A program made the position numbers and the translations under genes. A DNA stretch of 64,000 bases from Candidatus Palauibacter poriticola (lineage in GTDB: Bacteria > Gemmatimonadota > Gemmatimonadetes > Palauibacterales > Palauibacteraceae), in contig JAAXHJ010000067.1 of NCBI GenBank assembly GCA_012270965.1, positions 1 through 64,000 on the forward strand, given 5' to 3'. Below the pieces are notes generated by a model. That model saw nothing but the letters and a program-made list of their open reading frames with translations, was not told the origin of the DNA and made no database searches. Position 1 is the first letter of the stretch. Each line of letters opens with the position of its first letter. Positions 18,301 to 26,986 of the stretch are shown here, piece after piece.

Positions 18301-18671
18301 GCCACATGCGGGGTGCGCTCTTGGAGGCGCCGAACGCCCCGCTGGAACTGTTCGGGGGTCTCGATGCGCTCGGCGCGAGCCTCCAGGACTTCTCGATCCG
18401 TCTCTTCGGCGACCCCGCCCGGCAGCGCCTCAACGAGTCCACCGCACCCTCGATCTCGAACCGCGTGGGACGGGTGATCGGCGGCCATTGGGACACCCGC
18501 CAGCTGCCGACGGCGACACATCGCCGCAACCTGGAGATCGCCGAGATGGATTTTGGCGCGTGGCTGTTGGATTTCCGAAACTTTATGGACGGTGCCTTCG
18601 CCGGCGCCGAAAACGCGCTGGAAGCAGCCGGAGCCCCGTGGACCCCCGGCCGCCGCCTCCCCGGCGACTAA
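15339..18671 (+). CDS. Secreted sortilin-like (VPS10/BNR repeat) beta-propeller protein
   Basis: 1110 residues. An N-terminal export signal is followed by many BNR/Asp-box repeats (GVWKTTNAGVTW, YRSRNGGETW, YKSTDSGESW, YKSTDGGENW, ESNDGGRTW) forming two propellers of the sortilin/xyloglucanase type. A linker and a C-terminal helical part follow (from about residue 960). Conserved relatives are common in this kind of organism and are often labelled glycosyl hydrolase, but no glycosidase catalytic pair can be assigned, so a binding or scaffolding role outside the cell is as likely. The ATG at 15339 follows AAGAAGGAGA. Earlier in-frame codons overlap the toxin gene. Confidence 0.85.
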   Translation: MRDSSGQHPSCAQLVLVWGVLMAVPGLLPSEMAEVRAQEVDPSLVAEVVAGLPLREIGPAVMGGRIADVAVHPHRSSTWYIGVGSGGVWKTTNAGVTWDPIFEDQPVYSIGDLAIDPNHPDVVWVGTGENVSGRHVGWGDGIYRSRNGGETWENVGLRDSQHIGKILIDPRDSDVILVAAEGSLWAAGGDRGVYKSTDSGESWRLVLEIDENTGVTDIEFAPGNPDMVYAAAYERRRKIWGHLAGGPNSGIYKSTDGGENWRRITAGLPSGDVGKIGLAVTPANPEVVYATMEANDEERGFYRSLDQGESWERRNSYISGGTGPHYYQEIEASPHDADVVYQMDVFIQVTRDGGATFGNLETGREKHSDNHALWIDPEDARHLIVGTDAGLYESFDDGRTFRHFPNLPISQFYKLTLDNAEPFYHVLGGAQDLGTLWGPARTTNIEGVRNRDWYVPMGADGYAVQIDPRDPDILYLQTQQGNLYRYDRESEEALDIQAQPEPGDPPERWNWDAPVLISPHDPDRIYHGSQRLWASDDRGNSWTAISDDLTTNVNRYELEFMGRVWSVDDLIDNGAMSKYATLTGISESPVTAGVIYTGSDDGLIHATEDGGANWRLAGALPGVPERAFINDVEASQFDATTVFAVADNHKEGDFRPLVFESNDGGRTWRSIAGDLPDGTILWAIEQDHLNPSLLFLGAEFGMYASVNGGVNWHMLPGPTIPHRDLEIQRRDSDVVGATFGRGFYVLDDYTPLRELAGGAITAAAAAEGGGLFPIRDAWWYIPSVPMQARGKPTLGSDDYTAPNPAFGAALTYYLPETLTTAAELRRAAEAEVRAAGGDVPFPGYDILNEESTESGPRALIAVADADGRTVRWIAGPAGKGLHRVSWDLRAPPPDPVDLTVPGFTPPWVGPPQGPLAAPGDYSAQLVVVAADGAREVGMPQTFTVKAVPTAEAGTDFGIVVAFQTEASELRRRIASAGEEVGRARDRLRHMRGALLEAPNAPLELFGGLDALGASLQDFSIRLFGDPARQRLNESTAPSISNRVGRVIGGHWDTRQLPTATHRRNLEIAEMDFGAWLLDFRNFMDGAFAGAENALEAAGAPWTPGRRLPGD

Positions 18672-18673
18672 CG

Positions 18674-20995
18674 GTGGGGCTGAGAGAACCGAGTCCCGAA
18701 AACGGAACCGCTAGCTCCGACGGACGGCCCCGTCTCGGAGCGGTCGCCTTCGCGCTCGCGGCCATTTCCTGGGCCTGCGTCGGCGGGAACACGCGCCCGA
18801 CTCCGGAGCCCGGGCCATCGCAGGAGCTGCTGGCCACACGGATCCGCACGATCATGACCGGCGAGGCTCGGCCCGAACAACAGGAAGCCTTGCAGGGGAT
18901 TGCGGCGATCGAGCCAGCTGAGGTGAGCTCGGATCTAAGGGCCGCGATGGCGGAAGCCCTCGCGTACGCGACCATGCGCGGCGGCACGGAGTTCGAGGGC
19001 GTGAGACTAACGCTCGAGCATCTTCTGGCGCCCCTCTATTCGACGAGCGAGTTGGCGATGGCACTCTCCGGCATCCCATCGCGTCGGGGGCCCACCGGCG
19101 AAGAAACAACCGCCGCCCTTCTGGCGGCGCGACTACCGGCCTCGGATGTGAGCGACTCGCTGCATGCGGCCATGAACCATGCCGTGTCCGCCATATCGGG
19201 AGAAAGGTACTCGTACGCGTTGCCCGACCGGGTGCTGGTGGGGACCCTCGCGGAACTGTTCACGGAAGAGGAACTGGCCCGGGTTATCGGCTCCATCGAG
19301 ACCGTTCCTCTGACTTCCGAGCAGATCGCGGCCATCCGCGTAGCGTTCCGGCGCTGGGGCCATCCCGCCGAGGATCGGGTTCGGGACCTCCCCGGCGATG
19401 CGCTGCGGTCGGCGATGATGGGCGCGGCGGTACGCCTCAACGAGATCCACAACAACGAGGAGTCGGAGATCCAGCGACTCGAGGCTGCCGGCGACAGGGC
19501 GGGCCAGGAGGCGATCCGGCGGCAACGGCATGGGAGGGGTTGGAGTCGGGGACCGACCCGCGCCGCCGAACTGTCGCAGGTGTTCCGCACCATCGGCGAT
19601 CCAGCGGCTCTGCCCGTCCTCGCAGGCGCCCGAAGACACAGCCGGGCGGATCTTGTCCCATTCGGCGAAGCGGCGGTTGCGCCTGCGGTGGCCGCCATCC
19701 GGAGCCCGTCGGCGCACCGCGCCCAGATGCGGTTTCTTCTTGCCGATCTGGCTAGGATCGCCTCAACCCCGCTTGCCGCCGAGAACAGGAGAGTCCTCGG
19801 CACGGTCGCCCGCGGCTTCCTGAGCGGCGAGACGTTGGCGCGAAAGGGGATGTCGGCCGGGCAGGGCTTCATCATCGAGGCCGCCGCCGACCTCGCGCTT
19901 GCCTTGGACGACCCATCTCTCGCGGCAATGGTGGACCGGCTGGCCGCCGACCCCGAGGAACTGGTTGGCATCGGAGTGGTGCCCCGAAGCGCGGATGAGT
20001 CGGCTTGGCGGTTACGCGAACGAATCGCCTGGTCGCCGGTCGTCCGGTCCCCCGAGCAACTGATCGCGATATTGCGCGCGATTCCTTCCAGTCCCCGTCC
20101 CACCCTCTCGCAAAGGGAAGCGGCGGAGCAACTGGAACGGATGCCCACAGAAGAGATCGACCACGAACTCCGTTCGGCGATGATCGACGCGTGGACGCAC
20201 ACGAGAATCCCCTCCGTGGAAGGGCGCTGGTACCATGTGCGCACGCCGCTGACAAACGCGCTCGTGGCCGGGTACGCGCCGGCCGATGTCGCGCGGCACA
20301 TGCGTGCGCTCATCGAGGGGGAGGGCGGTCCCGATCAGGACTTGGCGATCAAGGCCGTCCGCCGGTGGCGGGATGAGACGCCGGAAGAGGCGCGGGTGGC
20401 GCTGATCGAGGCGTTGGAGCACCTGAACGGCGAGGCTCGGGAGACGGGCCGGCCGGCGTACCGCACTCGCCACTATTCGCTGGCCGATGCCGTGAATCGT
20501 CTGGACGATCCAAGGGGAGTGCCCGCCCGAATTCGTGCCGGGACGGGCCTCACGTGCGGTGGGACGACGCCGGCTCTCCTCGAAGTGTCGGTCGAGGAGA
20601 TGGCTCGGGCGGTCATCGAAGACGGGGTGCCTGGCTGGCTCGTCGCCGACGGCCTGCGGGAGTTGGGCTACATCAGCGCGGGCGGAGGGCTTCGCTGGCG
20701 GCCGGAACGGATTCGCGCATTGATCCTCGATACCGCGATCCTCTTCCTGGACGGTAAGCAGCCAACCCTGTCCTCGTCGGTATCCGCGGAGGATCGGATC
20801 TCCATCCTTGAGGCGGCGCTCTACCTGGCGGTGGCCACGGGCGACGAGCGTCTTTCCGATCGAGTGAATGATCTCGCTACCGACGCGGCTGCGGTGGAGG
20901 CACTGGGTCCGGATCCGGCCGAGGCGTCCGACGTGAGCGCCTACGCCCGCGAACTACTTGCCGCACGACCCCTCCTGGGCCTCTCGGACTGCTGA
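18674..20995 (+). CDS. Large alpha-helical repeat protein, possibly exported (unknown function)
   Basis: 773 residues from a GTG two bases after the upstream stop, so it is probably co-transcribed with the sortilin-like gene. A hydrophobic segment (LGAVAFALAAISWACVGG) near residue 30 suggests export; its lipobox is not canonical. The rest is almost all helix, with recurring short units (TEEELARVIGSI, TEEIDHELRSAMIDAW, PADVARHMRALI, SVEEMARAVIEDGV) that look like HEAT-type repeats. No enzyme motif was found. No ATG occurs near the 5' end, so the start is uncertain. Confidence 0.7.
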   Translation: MGLREPSPENGTASSDGRPRLGAVAFALAAISWACVGGNTRPTPEPGPSQELLATRIRTIMTGEARPEQQEALQGIAAIEPAEVSSDLRAAMAEALAYATMRGGTEFEGVRLTLEHLLAPLYSTSELAMALSGIPSRRGPTGEETTAALLAARLPASDVSDSLHAAMNHAVSAISGERYSYALPDRVLVGTLAELFTEEELARVIGSIETVPLTSEQIAAIRVAFRRWGHPAEDRVRDLPGDALRSAMMGAAVRLNEIHNNEESEIQRLEAAGDRAGQEAIRRQRHGRGWSRGPTRAAELSQVFRTIGDPAALPVLAGARRHSRADLVPFGEAAVAPAVAAIRSPSAHRAQMRFLLADLARIASTPLAAENRRVLGTVARGFLSGETLARKGMSAGQGFIIEAAADLALALDDPSLAAMVDRLAADPEELVGIGVVPRSADESAWRLRERIAWSPVVRSPEQLIAILRAIPSSPRPTLSQREAAEQLERMPTEEIDHELRSAMIDAWTHTRIPSVEGRWYHVRTPLTNALVAGYAPADVARHMRALIEGEGGPDQDLAIKAVRRWRDETPEEARVALIEALEHLNGEARETGRPAYRTRHYSLADAVNRLDDPRGVPARIRAGTGLTCGGTTPALLEVSVEEMARAVIEDGVPGWLVADGLRELGYISAGGGLRWRPERIRALILDTAILFLDGKQPTLSSSVSAEDRISILEAALYLAVATGDERLSDRVNDLATDAAAVEALGPDPAEASDVSAYARELLAARPLLGLSDC

Positions 20996-21003
20996 TCGCG
21001 ACC

Positions 21004-21031
21004 GTGGAACCGGCGGACCTTCGGGTTCCAC
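21004..21031. terminator. Bidirectional hairpin between convergent genes
   Basis: GTGGAACC (21004-21011) and GGTTCCAC (21024-21031) form a perfect 8-bp stem with a 12-base loop. It lies in the 91-base gap between the helical-repeat gene and the convergent gamma-glutamyltransferase gene, so it probably ends both transcripts. Confidence 0.5.
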
Positions 21032-21086
21032 CTGGCAACCGCCTGCCCCGCGCGGCCGGATAGTCCGGGACCGCGACCCTGCCTCG

Positions 21087-22796
21087 TCAGTGGCCGATGG
21101 CGAGGCCGTCCTTGCGGGGATCCGAGGCTCCGGCCCAGCCGCGCTCCAGCTTCATGACGAGCTGACCGCCGCCGAACGAGGCGCTCTCCCAGTCCACGAG
21201 TTCGTGGCCGAGCGCGCTCATGCCGGCTTCGAGTCCATCCGTGAGCCTCTCGACCGCCACGCGGAGCCCGCCCATGTGGCGGAAGCGGGCCGCGTCGATC
21301 GCCTGCTGCGGGTCCATCCCGAACTCGATCATGTTGAGCACGACCTGCGCGTGCCCCTGCGGCTGCATCGATCCGCCCATGACTCCGAACGCCATCAGCG
21401 GCTCTCCGTCCCGCGTCACGAACCCCGGGATGAGCGTGTGGAAGGGCCGCTTGCCGGGCGCGACTTGGTTCGGGTGCCCGTCCTCGAGCGTGAAGCCGGC
21501 GCCCCGGTTCTGCAGCACGAAGCCCGTCCCCGGGACGACGACGCCCGAACCGAACGAGCCATAGATGGAGTGGATGAAGGAGACCATGTTTCCGTACCGG
21601 TCGGCGACCGACAGGTAGATCGTCTCCGTGGCGGTCGCGAACTCGCCGGGCTCGACCCGCTCGGCGGCCACTGCCGGGTTGATGAGCGCCCGCCTCGATG
21701 CGAGATAGTCGGGGTCGAGGAGCTGTTTCGGGTCGATCTCCATGTGATCGGCGTCCCCGACATGCCGGGCCAGGTCCGCGAAAGCCACCTTCTTGGCCTC
21801 GATCAGGTGGTGGAGATACTCGGGCGAGTTATGCCCCATCCCCGCCAAGTCGAACGGTTCGAGCATCCCCAGCATCTGCAGGGCGGCGACTCCCTGGCCG
21901 GCGGGCGGCAACTCCCAGATCCTCCACCCCTTGTAGTCCATCGACAGCGGCTCCACCCAGCGCACCTCCATCGCCGCCATGTCCTCCGGCGTCAGGTAGC
22001 CACCGAGTTCCGCGAGTCCCTCGGCCACCCGCGTACCCAGTTCGCCGCCGTACATGGCGACCGGGCCTTCCGCCGCGATCGTGCGCAGGGAGCGCGCGAA
22101 GTCGGGGTTCCGAAACCACTCGCCCGCTTCGGGCGCCCGCTCGCCGTCGATCAGGTAGGTCGCCGCGGCCCCCGGATCCGCTTGGAGCTTGCGCAACTGC
22201 CCCCGCCACTGGCCCGCAATGATCGGGGTGACGGGGAAGCCCTCCTCCGCCAGGGCGATGGCCGGCGCCACGAGTTCGGCGAGCGGGCGGCTCCCGTACT
22301 CTTCGTTGAGGGCGCCCCAGCCCGCGATCGCCCCGGGCACGGTCACCGCCCCCGGCCCCGAGCCCGGCACGCGGTCGTAGCCGTCCGCCCGGATCCGTTC
22401 CGGCGTCATGTGGGCCCCCGCGCGGCCGGTCGCGTCCAAGCCGACGAGACGGCCCTCCTCCGCGGACCAGAAGAGCGCGAACAGATCGCCGCCCAGCCCC
22501 GTCATGTGCGGCTCGACGAGCGAGAGCACGGACGAGGCCGCGATCGCCGCATCAAAGGCGTTGCCTCCGTCGCGCAGCACGCCGAGCGCGACGCTCGACG
22601 CCATCGGCTGACTCGTCGCGACCATTCCGTTCGGCGCGTAGACGGTGGATCGCCCGGCCATGGACCCCGGAGCGTTCATCGCGGCCTCCTGACTTGGCGA
22701 GTTCCTCAGGCTCTCCGCATCCGCCGCGCCGCAGGCGGCGGTAACGGGGAGAACGGCGAGGACGAGAGTCGCGGCAACGTCGCGCATGCACATCAT
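21087..22796 (-). CDS. ggt: Gamma-glutamyltransferase family (Ntn hydrolase), lipoprotein or exported
   Basis: 569-residue gamma-glutamyltranspeptidase precursor, which hydrolyses or transfers gamma-glutamyl groups, for example from glutathione, in the periplasm. N-terminal signal with a lipobox-like TAAC. Family blocks: GNAFDAAIAASSVLSLVEPHMTG-type start, GPGAVTVPGAIAGW, the autoprocessing region TETIYLSVADRYGN (new N-terminal Thr nucleophile), and GSFGSG before the C-terminal PGKRPFHTLIPG and GGSMQPQGH. The ATG at 22796 is preceded by GGGGA; ATGs at 22793 and 22787 are also possible. A TolB-like lipoprotein gene lies 56 bases upstream on the same strand. Confidence 0.87.
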   Translation of the reverse strand: MMCMRDVAATLVLAVLPVTAACGAADAESLRNSPSQEAAMNAPGSMAGRSTVYAPNGMVATSQPMASSVALGVLRDGGNAFDAAIAASSVLSLVEPHMTGLGGDLFALFWSAEEGRLVGLDATGRAGAHMTPERIRADGYDRVPGSGPGAVTVPGAIAGWGALNEEYGSRPLAELVAPAIALAEEGFPVTPIIAGQWRGQLRKLQADPGAAATYLIDGERAPEAGEWFRNPDFARSLRTIAAEGPVAMYGGELGTRVAEGLAELGGYLTPEDMAAMEVRWVEPLSMDYKGWRIWELPPAGQGVAALQMLGMLEPFDLAGMGHNSPEYLHHLIEAKKVAFADLARHVGDADHMEIDPKQLLDPDYLASRRALINPAVAAERVEPGEFATATETIYLSVADRYGNMVSFIHSIYGSFGSGVVVPGTGFVLQNRGAGFTLEDGHPNQVAPGKRPFHTLIPGFVTRDGEPLMAFGVMGGSMQPQGHAQVVLNMIEFGMDPQQAIDAARFRHMGGLRVAVERLTDGLEAGMSALGHELVDWESASFGGGQLVMKLERGWAGASDPRKDGLAIGH

Positions 22797-22852
22797 TCGG
22801 CTGATCCCCGTAAGCGTTGACGGTGGCCCCGAAGCCGGGCACCGCAGGCACA

Positions 22853-23752
22853 CTACGGTCTCCATGCGGCCATGGCATCCCAGCGCGGGTGGCGCGTGAT
22901 GTTCACCGGCTCCGATCCGTCCGCGCCCATCGCGTAGATCTCGGAGTTCCCGTCCCGCTTGGTCGAGAACAGCACGTACTCGCCGTCCGGCGACCAGCGG
23001 GGCAGTTCGTCCACACCGGCGCGTCCCGACAGGTTGGTCTGGCCGCTGCCATCCGCCCCCATCACGTAGATTTCGGCGTCGCCGATGTCCCGGTAGGACG
23101 TGAAGACGATCCGCGATCCATCCGGCGACCAGGAGGGGGAACGCGCGCCGCCCTCGGCGGGGAGCCGCGCGAGCCCCGTCCCATCGGCCCGCATCGTCCA
23201 CAGCGAGAACCGCCGGCCCCCGCCGCGATCCGAGGCAAAGACGATCCGGCTGCCGTCGGGCGACCAGTCGGGATCGACGTCGAAGGACGATGGGCTCCTC
23301 GTGAGGTTGACGGGATTCAATCCATCCACGTCGATCATCCAGACCTCCGGATCCCCCGTACGCTCGGAGACGAAGACCACGCGCTTCCCGTCCGGCGACA
23401 GGCGCCCTGAACGGTCGTTGGCCGAGTCCCGCGTCACCGGCCTCGCGTTCGATCCGTCCGCGTCCATCAGGAAGATGTCGGGGTTCCCGTCGCGCCAACT
23501 CGTGAACACGATCCGCGCACCGTCCGGCGTCCAACTGGGCTCAAGATTCGTCTCCCCTTCCAACGTCAGTGGCCGCTGTCCCGTTCCGTCGGAGTTCGCC
23601 ACCCAGATGCGCATGAATCTCTCGCGGATCGCGGTGAAGACGATTTCGCCCGCCGCGGGCGGTTCGGGACCCGCGGCGTCCCCACAGCCGAGCGCCGCCG
23701 GCGATGCAAGCATCACGCAAAGGAGCCGGCACGGCGCCTTCCAAGCGTTCAT
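22853..23752 (-). CDS. TolB-like PD40 beta-propeller lipoprotein
   Basis: 299 residues. The signal ends at PAALGC (lipobox), then six PD40/WD40-like blades with repeated SWTPDGARIVF, SPDGKRVVF, WSPDGSRIVF and WSPDGEYVLF, and DIFLMDADGSN-like turns. It resembles the TolB propeller without the N-terminal TolB domain, so a surface or periplasmic binding role is likely. The ATG at 23752 was chosen because it gives the signal peptide. Divergent to the M19 dipeptidase gene, with a 115-base shared control region. Confidence 0.8.
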   Translation of the reverse strand: MNAWKAPCRLLCVMLASPAALGCGDAAGPEPPAAGEIVFTAIRERFMRIWVANSDGTGQRPLTLEGETNLEPSWTPDGARIVFTSWRDGNPDIFLMDADGSNARPVTRDSANDRSGRLSPDGKRVVFVSERTGDPEVWMIDVDGLNPVNLTRSPSSFDVDPDWSPDGSRIVFASDRGGGRRFSLWTMRADGTGLARLPAEGGARSPSWSPDGSRIVFTSYRDIGDAEIYVMGADGSGQTNLSGRAGVDELPRWSPDGEYVLFSTKRDGNSEIYAMGADGSEPVNITRHPRWDAMAAWRP

Positions 23753-23867
23753 GGCGTCCGTCCTCCGGGACTCGGGAGATCTCGCGTGGTCCAGTTCCTT
23801 CGTTGCGTCCCGCCGTGGCGCGGACGAGCTTGCGCCACAGCCGTTCGGATCGACCACGGAGTCAAAG

Positions 23868-25172
23868 ATGAGACAACTTACGCGCTCGCACCAAACCCTC
23901 GTGCCCGCTGCGTCCCTTTTCCTCGCCCCGTTTCTCGCTCTCGGTTGTGGAGCACCGGCAGACGATGCGGGAGCTGCGGCGGGTGGGGAGCCTTACATGG
24001 ACGAGGCCGAACTCGAACGGCGTGCGCGCGAGATCCACGAAAGCGTGCTCACGATCGACACGCACGACGACATCCCCTTCAACTTCGCCACTCCGGAGGT
24101 GGATCCGCTCAACGCCGACCGCCAGGCGAATCTCGAGAAGATGCGGGCCGGCGGGCTCGATGTCGGCTTCTTCATCGTTTACGTGGGACAGACCGAGCGC
24201 ACGCCGGAGAACTACGAGGCGGCGAAGCAGGGCGCGATCACGAAGTTCGAGGCGATCCACCGCATGGCGAACGAGATGTACCCGGAGCGGATCGGGCTCG
24301 CCCACACCGCGGCCGACGCGGAGCGGATCCATGCCGAGGGCCGGCTCGTGGCCGCGATCGGGATCGAGAACGGGTACGTGATCGGGACGGACCTCTCCCT
24401 CCTCGAGCGGTACCACGAACTCGGTGCCCGCTACATCACGCTGGCTCACAACGGGAACAACGACATCGCCGATTCGGCCCAACCCAACTTCGCGTTCGGC
24501 GACACGCCGGAGGAGAACGGGGGAATCAGCGATTTTGGCGAACAGGCGATCGCCGAGATGAACCGGCTCGGGATCATGGTCGACGTCTCCCATGTCTCGA
24601 AGGCGGCCAGCCTCGAGGCGATGCAACTCTCCGAGGCTCCGGTCATCGCGTCGCACTCCGGCGCCCACGCGGTGAACGCCCATCCCCGCAACATGGACGA
24701 CGAGCAGCTGCACGCCCTGCGCGAGAACGGCGGCGTGATCCAGACCGTCGCCCTGGGGGCCTTCGTAAAATCGCCTCCGGAGAAGCAGCAGGCGGAGGTT
24801 GCCGCGCTCCGGGAGTTGATCGGTTTCACGAGCTTCTCGCAGATGACGGACGAACAGCGCGTCGCCTTCCGCGAGGGGATGGCCGAGATCCGGTCGCGGT
24901 ATCCGGCCGTGAACGTGGCGGATTTTGTCGACCACATCGACCACGCCGTCAACCTGATCGGAATCGACCACGTCGGAATCAGCTCGGACTTCGACGGCGG
25001 CGGCGGGATCGAGGGGTGGAGCGATGCCTCGGAGACCCTCAACGTCACGCTCGAACTCGTGCGCCGCGGCTATTCCGAGGACGAGATCCGACAGCTCTGG
25101 GGCGGAAACACCCTCCGCATCTGGCGCGCCGCCGAAGAGGTCGCCGCGGATCTACGGCGGGCCGGGAGCTGA
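23868..25172 (+). CDS. M19 membrane dipeptidase family lipoprotein
   Basis: 434-residue zinc dipeptidase (renal dipeptidase type) that cleaves dipeptides, often with D-residues. The lipoprotein signal ends at LALGC. Metal ligands: DTHDD (H66, D68), the bridging E167 in GIENG, H242 in DVSHVS and H263 in IASHSGAH. The C-terminal SSDFDGGGGIEG loop and the GGNTLRIW end are also typical. The start is at the ATG that gives the lipoprotein signal. Next to gamma-glutamyltransferase and a propeller protein, it fits a group handling small peptides outside the cell. Confidence 0.88.
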   Translation: MRQLTRSHQTLVPAASLFLAPFLALGCGAPADDAGAAAGGEPYMDEAELERRAREIHESVLTIDTHDDIPFNFATPEVDPLNADRQANLEKMRAGGLDVGFFIVYVGQTERTPENYEAAKQGAITKFEAIHRMANEMYPERIGLAHTAADAERIHAEGRLVAAIGIENGYVIGTDLSLLERYHELGARYITLAHNGNNDIADSAQPNFAFGDTPEENGGISDFGEQAIAEMNRLGIMVDVSHVSKAASLEAMQLSEAPVIASHSGAHAVNAHPRNMDDEQLHALRENGGVIQTVALGAFVKSPPEKQQAEVAALRELIGFTSFSQMTDEQRVAFREGMAEIRSRYPAVNVADFVDHIDHAVNLIGIDHVGISSDFDGGGGIEGWSDASETLNVTLELVRRGYSEDEIRQLWGGNTLRIWRAAEEVAADLRRAGS

Positions 25173-25180
25173 TCCTCGGC

Positions 25181-26944
25181 ATGCGAGAACCATATGCGCG
25201 GGTCCGCCGACCGCTGACCGCCGGTCCGGGTGTCTTGGGCGCGCTCGTCGCGGCGGCGCTCACGACCGCGGCCTGCAGCGAATCGCCGCGGGAGCCCGCC
25301 GGTGCCGACGCTCCCTTCCGGGTCGGCGCGACGATCGACGTGGGGGCGGCCCCGCACGGGATCCGGTTCAGTCCGGACGGGGATACGGCCTGGGTGGCGT
25401 TGAGCGGCGAAGGCCGGATCGCGGTCGTGGATCTCTCCGAGTCCGCCGTCTTGGCGCGCTGGGACGCCGGGGACGCGCCGCTCGACCTCGCCCGAGTCGA
25501 AGGCGGCTGGCTGGTGAGCCAATTCCGGGATTCGACGCTCATACTGCTCGACGACGAGGGCCGGATCGTCCCCGGTGCCGTGTGGGGCGTCGGGGAGGGG
25601 CCGTCGCTGTTCACGCCCGGGACGGTGCGCGGAGAGACTTGGATCACGACCGAGTTCTCGGACCGGCTGTGGACGGTGGACACGCGCGAGGGCGCGCCGC
25701 AGGCGTTCCACGCCACCGGCGATCGTCCCTATCCCGCGGACGTGATGTGGGATGGATCCCACGCCTTCGTCCCCAACTTGGACGCGGGGTCGGTCTCCGT
25801 CATCGACCTTCTGAACGGCGAACTGGATGCCACGGTCGAAGCGTGTCCCGGCCCGCCGGGGGGCGCGCTCACGCCCGACCAGGTCACGTACATCGTCGCC
25901 TGCGGCGGATCCGACGAGGTGGCCTTCATCAACACCGCCTCCTTCGCGATTACGGGCCGGATCTCGGGGGGCATCGGCCCCCGGCCGTTCTCGGTTGCGG
26001 TGCCCGGCGATGGTCGCCACGCGCTGGTCAACAACGCGGGCGGGAACACCGTCTCCGTCGTCGACCTCGAGTCCCGCGCCGTCGTGCAGCGGCTGGAGGT
26101 CGGTGAGCAGCCCATCGTCCTCCGCGCGCACCCGGACGGCGAGCGCGTGTTCGTGGCGAACGAGATCTCGGGTACCCTGGTCGAACTGGCGCCGGCCCCG
26201 GCAGGGCCGGATTCACCCGCACCCTCCGGGGAGGAGGCGACGCTGAACGAGGTCGTCGTGCTCGGGATGATCCACTCGGGCCACGAGTCCAGCGCGACGT
26301 TCAGTCTGGAGGTCGTGCGAGATCTGGTGCGGGAGATCGATCCGGACTACTGGCTGACGGAGATCCCACCCAACCGCTGGGACCGGGCGTGGGCCGAGTT
26401 CGAAGCCACCGGGGCGGTCGAGGAGCCCCGGGTTCGCCGCTTCCCCGAGTACATGGAGGGACTCTTTCCCCTCTCCCGCGAATTGGACTTCGAGGTCATT
26501 CCGACGGCGGGGTGGACCGAGCCGATGTCGGACTTTCGGGCAGCGTATCTGGACGCCTATTCCCGGGACCCGGAGCGGGCCGAGGGCTGGGCGGAATACC
26601 GCGCGGCGGCCGACGCTTCAGCCGAGGCGCTCGCCGCGGCCGCGGCGGACGACCCGCGCTGGATCCACACCGATGCCTACGACGAAGCCTACGACATCCG
26701 CATGAGTGCGTACGCCCGCCTGTTCGACGCGGAACTGGGCCCCGGAGGGTGGGAGGCGATCAACGCCTCCCACTGGGCCTACATCGAAGACGGGCTGGAC
26801 CGGCATCGAGGCGAGGGGGTCCGTTTCCTCCTCACCTACGGAGCGGGGCACAAGGGGCCCTTCCTGCGTGAACTCCGGAGGCGCGACGACATCGTGCTCT
26901 TGGACGTGGGGCCGTTCCTCGACCGAGTGGCCGCCGCCCGCTAG
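25181..26944 (+). CDS. YVTN-type beta-propeller fused to a TraB/GumN-like domain, lipoprotein
   Basis: 587 residues. Signal with lipobox TTAAC. Residues ~45-340 form a YVTN/SMP-30-type propeller (GIRFSPDGDTAWVAL, FVPNLDAGSVSVID, HALVNNAGGNTVSVVD, RVFVANEISGTLVEL). A Pro-rich linker leads into a second domain from ~355: VVVLGMIHSGHESSATFS, DPDYWLTEIPPNRW, and a late LTYGAGHKGPFLRELRRRDD. That order (beta strand plus GxxH start, acidic middle, GxGH end) resembles the TraB/GumN superfamily or an EreA-like fold. The match is weak, and only the propeller is confident. The gene starts 8 bases after the M19 dipeptidase stop, so it is probably in one operon with it. Confidence 0.75.
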   Translation: MREPYARVRRPLTAGPGVLGALVAAALTTAACSESPREPAGADAPFRVGATIDVGAAPHGIRFSPDGDTAWVALSGEGRIAVVDLSESAVLARWDAGDAPLDLARVEGGWLVSQFRDSTLILLDDEGRIVPGAVWGVGEGPSLFTPGTVRGETWITTEFSDRLWTVDTREGAPQAFHATGDRPYPADVMWDGSHAFVPNLDAGSVSVIDLLNGELDATVEACPGPPGGALTPDQVTYIVACGGSDEVAFINTASFAITGRISGGIGPRPFSVAVPGDGRHALVNNAGGNTVSVVDLESRAVVQRLEVGEQPIVLRAHPDGERVFVANEISGTLVELAPAPAGPDSPAPSGEEATLNEVVVLGMIHSGHESSATFSLEVVRDLVREIDPDYWLTEIPPNRWDRAWAEFEATGAVEEPRVRRFPEYMEGLFPLSRELDFEVIPTAGWTEPMSDFRAAYLDAYSRDPERAEGWAEYRAAADASAEALAAAAADDPRWIHTDAYDEAYDIRMSAYARLFDAELGPGGWEAINASHWAYIEDGLDRHRGEGVRFLLTYGAGHKGPFLRELRRRDDIVLLDVGPFLDRVAAAR

Positions 26945-26986
26945 CGCTAGCCGTGCGGTCGCCGCAATCGGCTGGAGCGGTACTCC

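Noticed and set aside
15942-18521. Very long minus-strand frame opposite the sortilin-like gene
   Set aside because: It is a GC-rich shadow. The plus strand shows regular Asp-box repeats and a good ribosome site.
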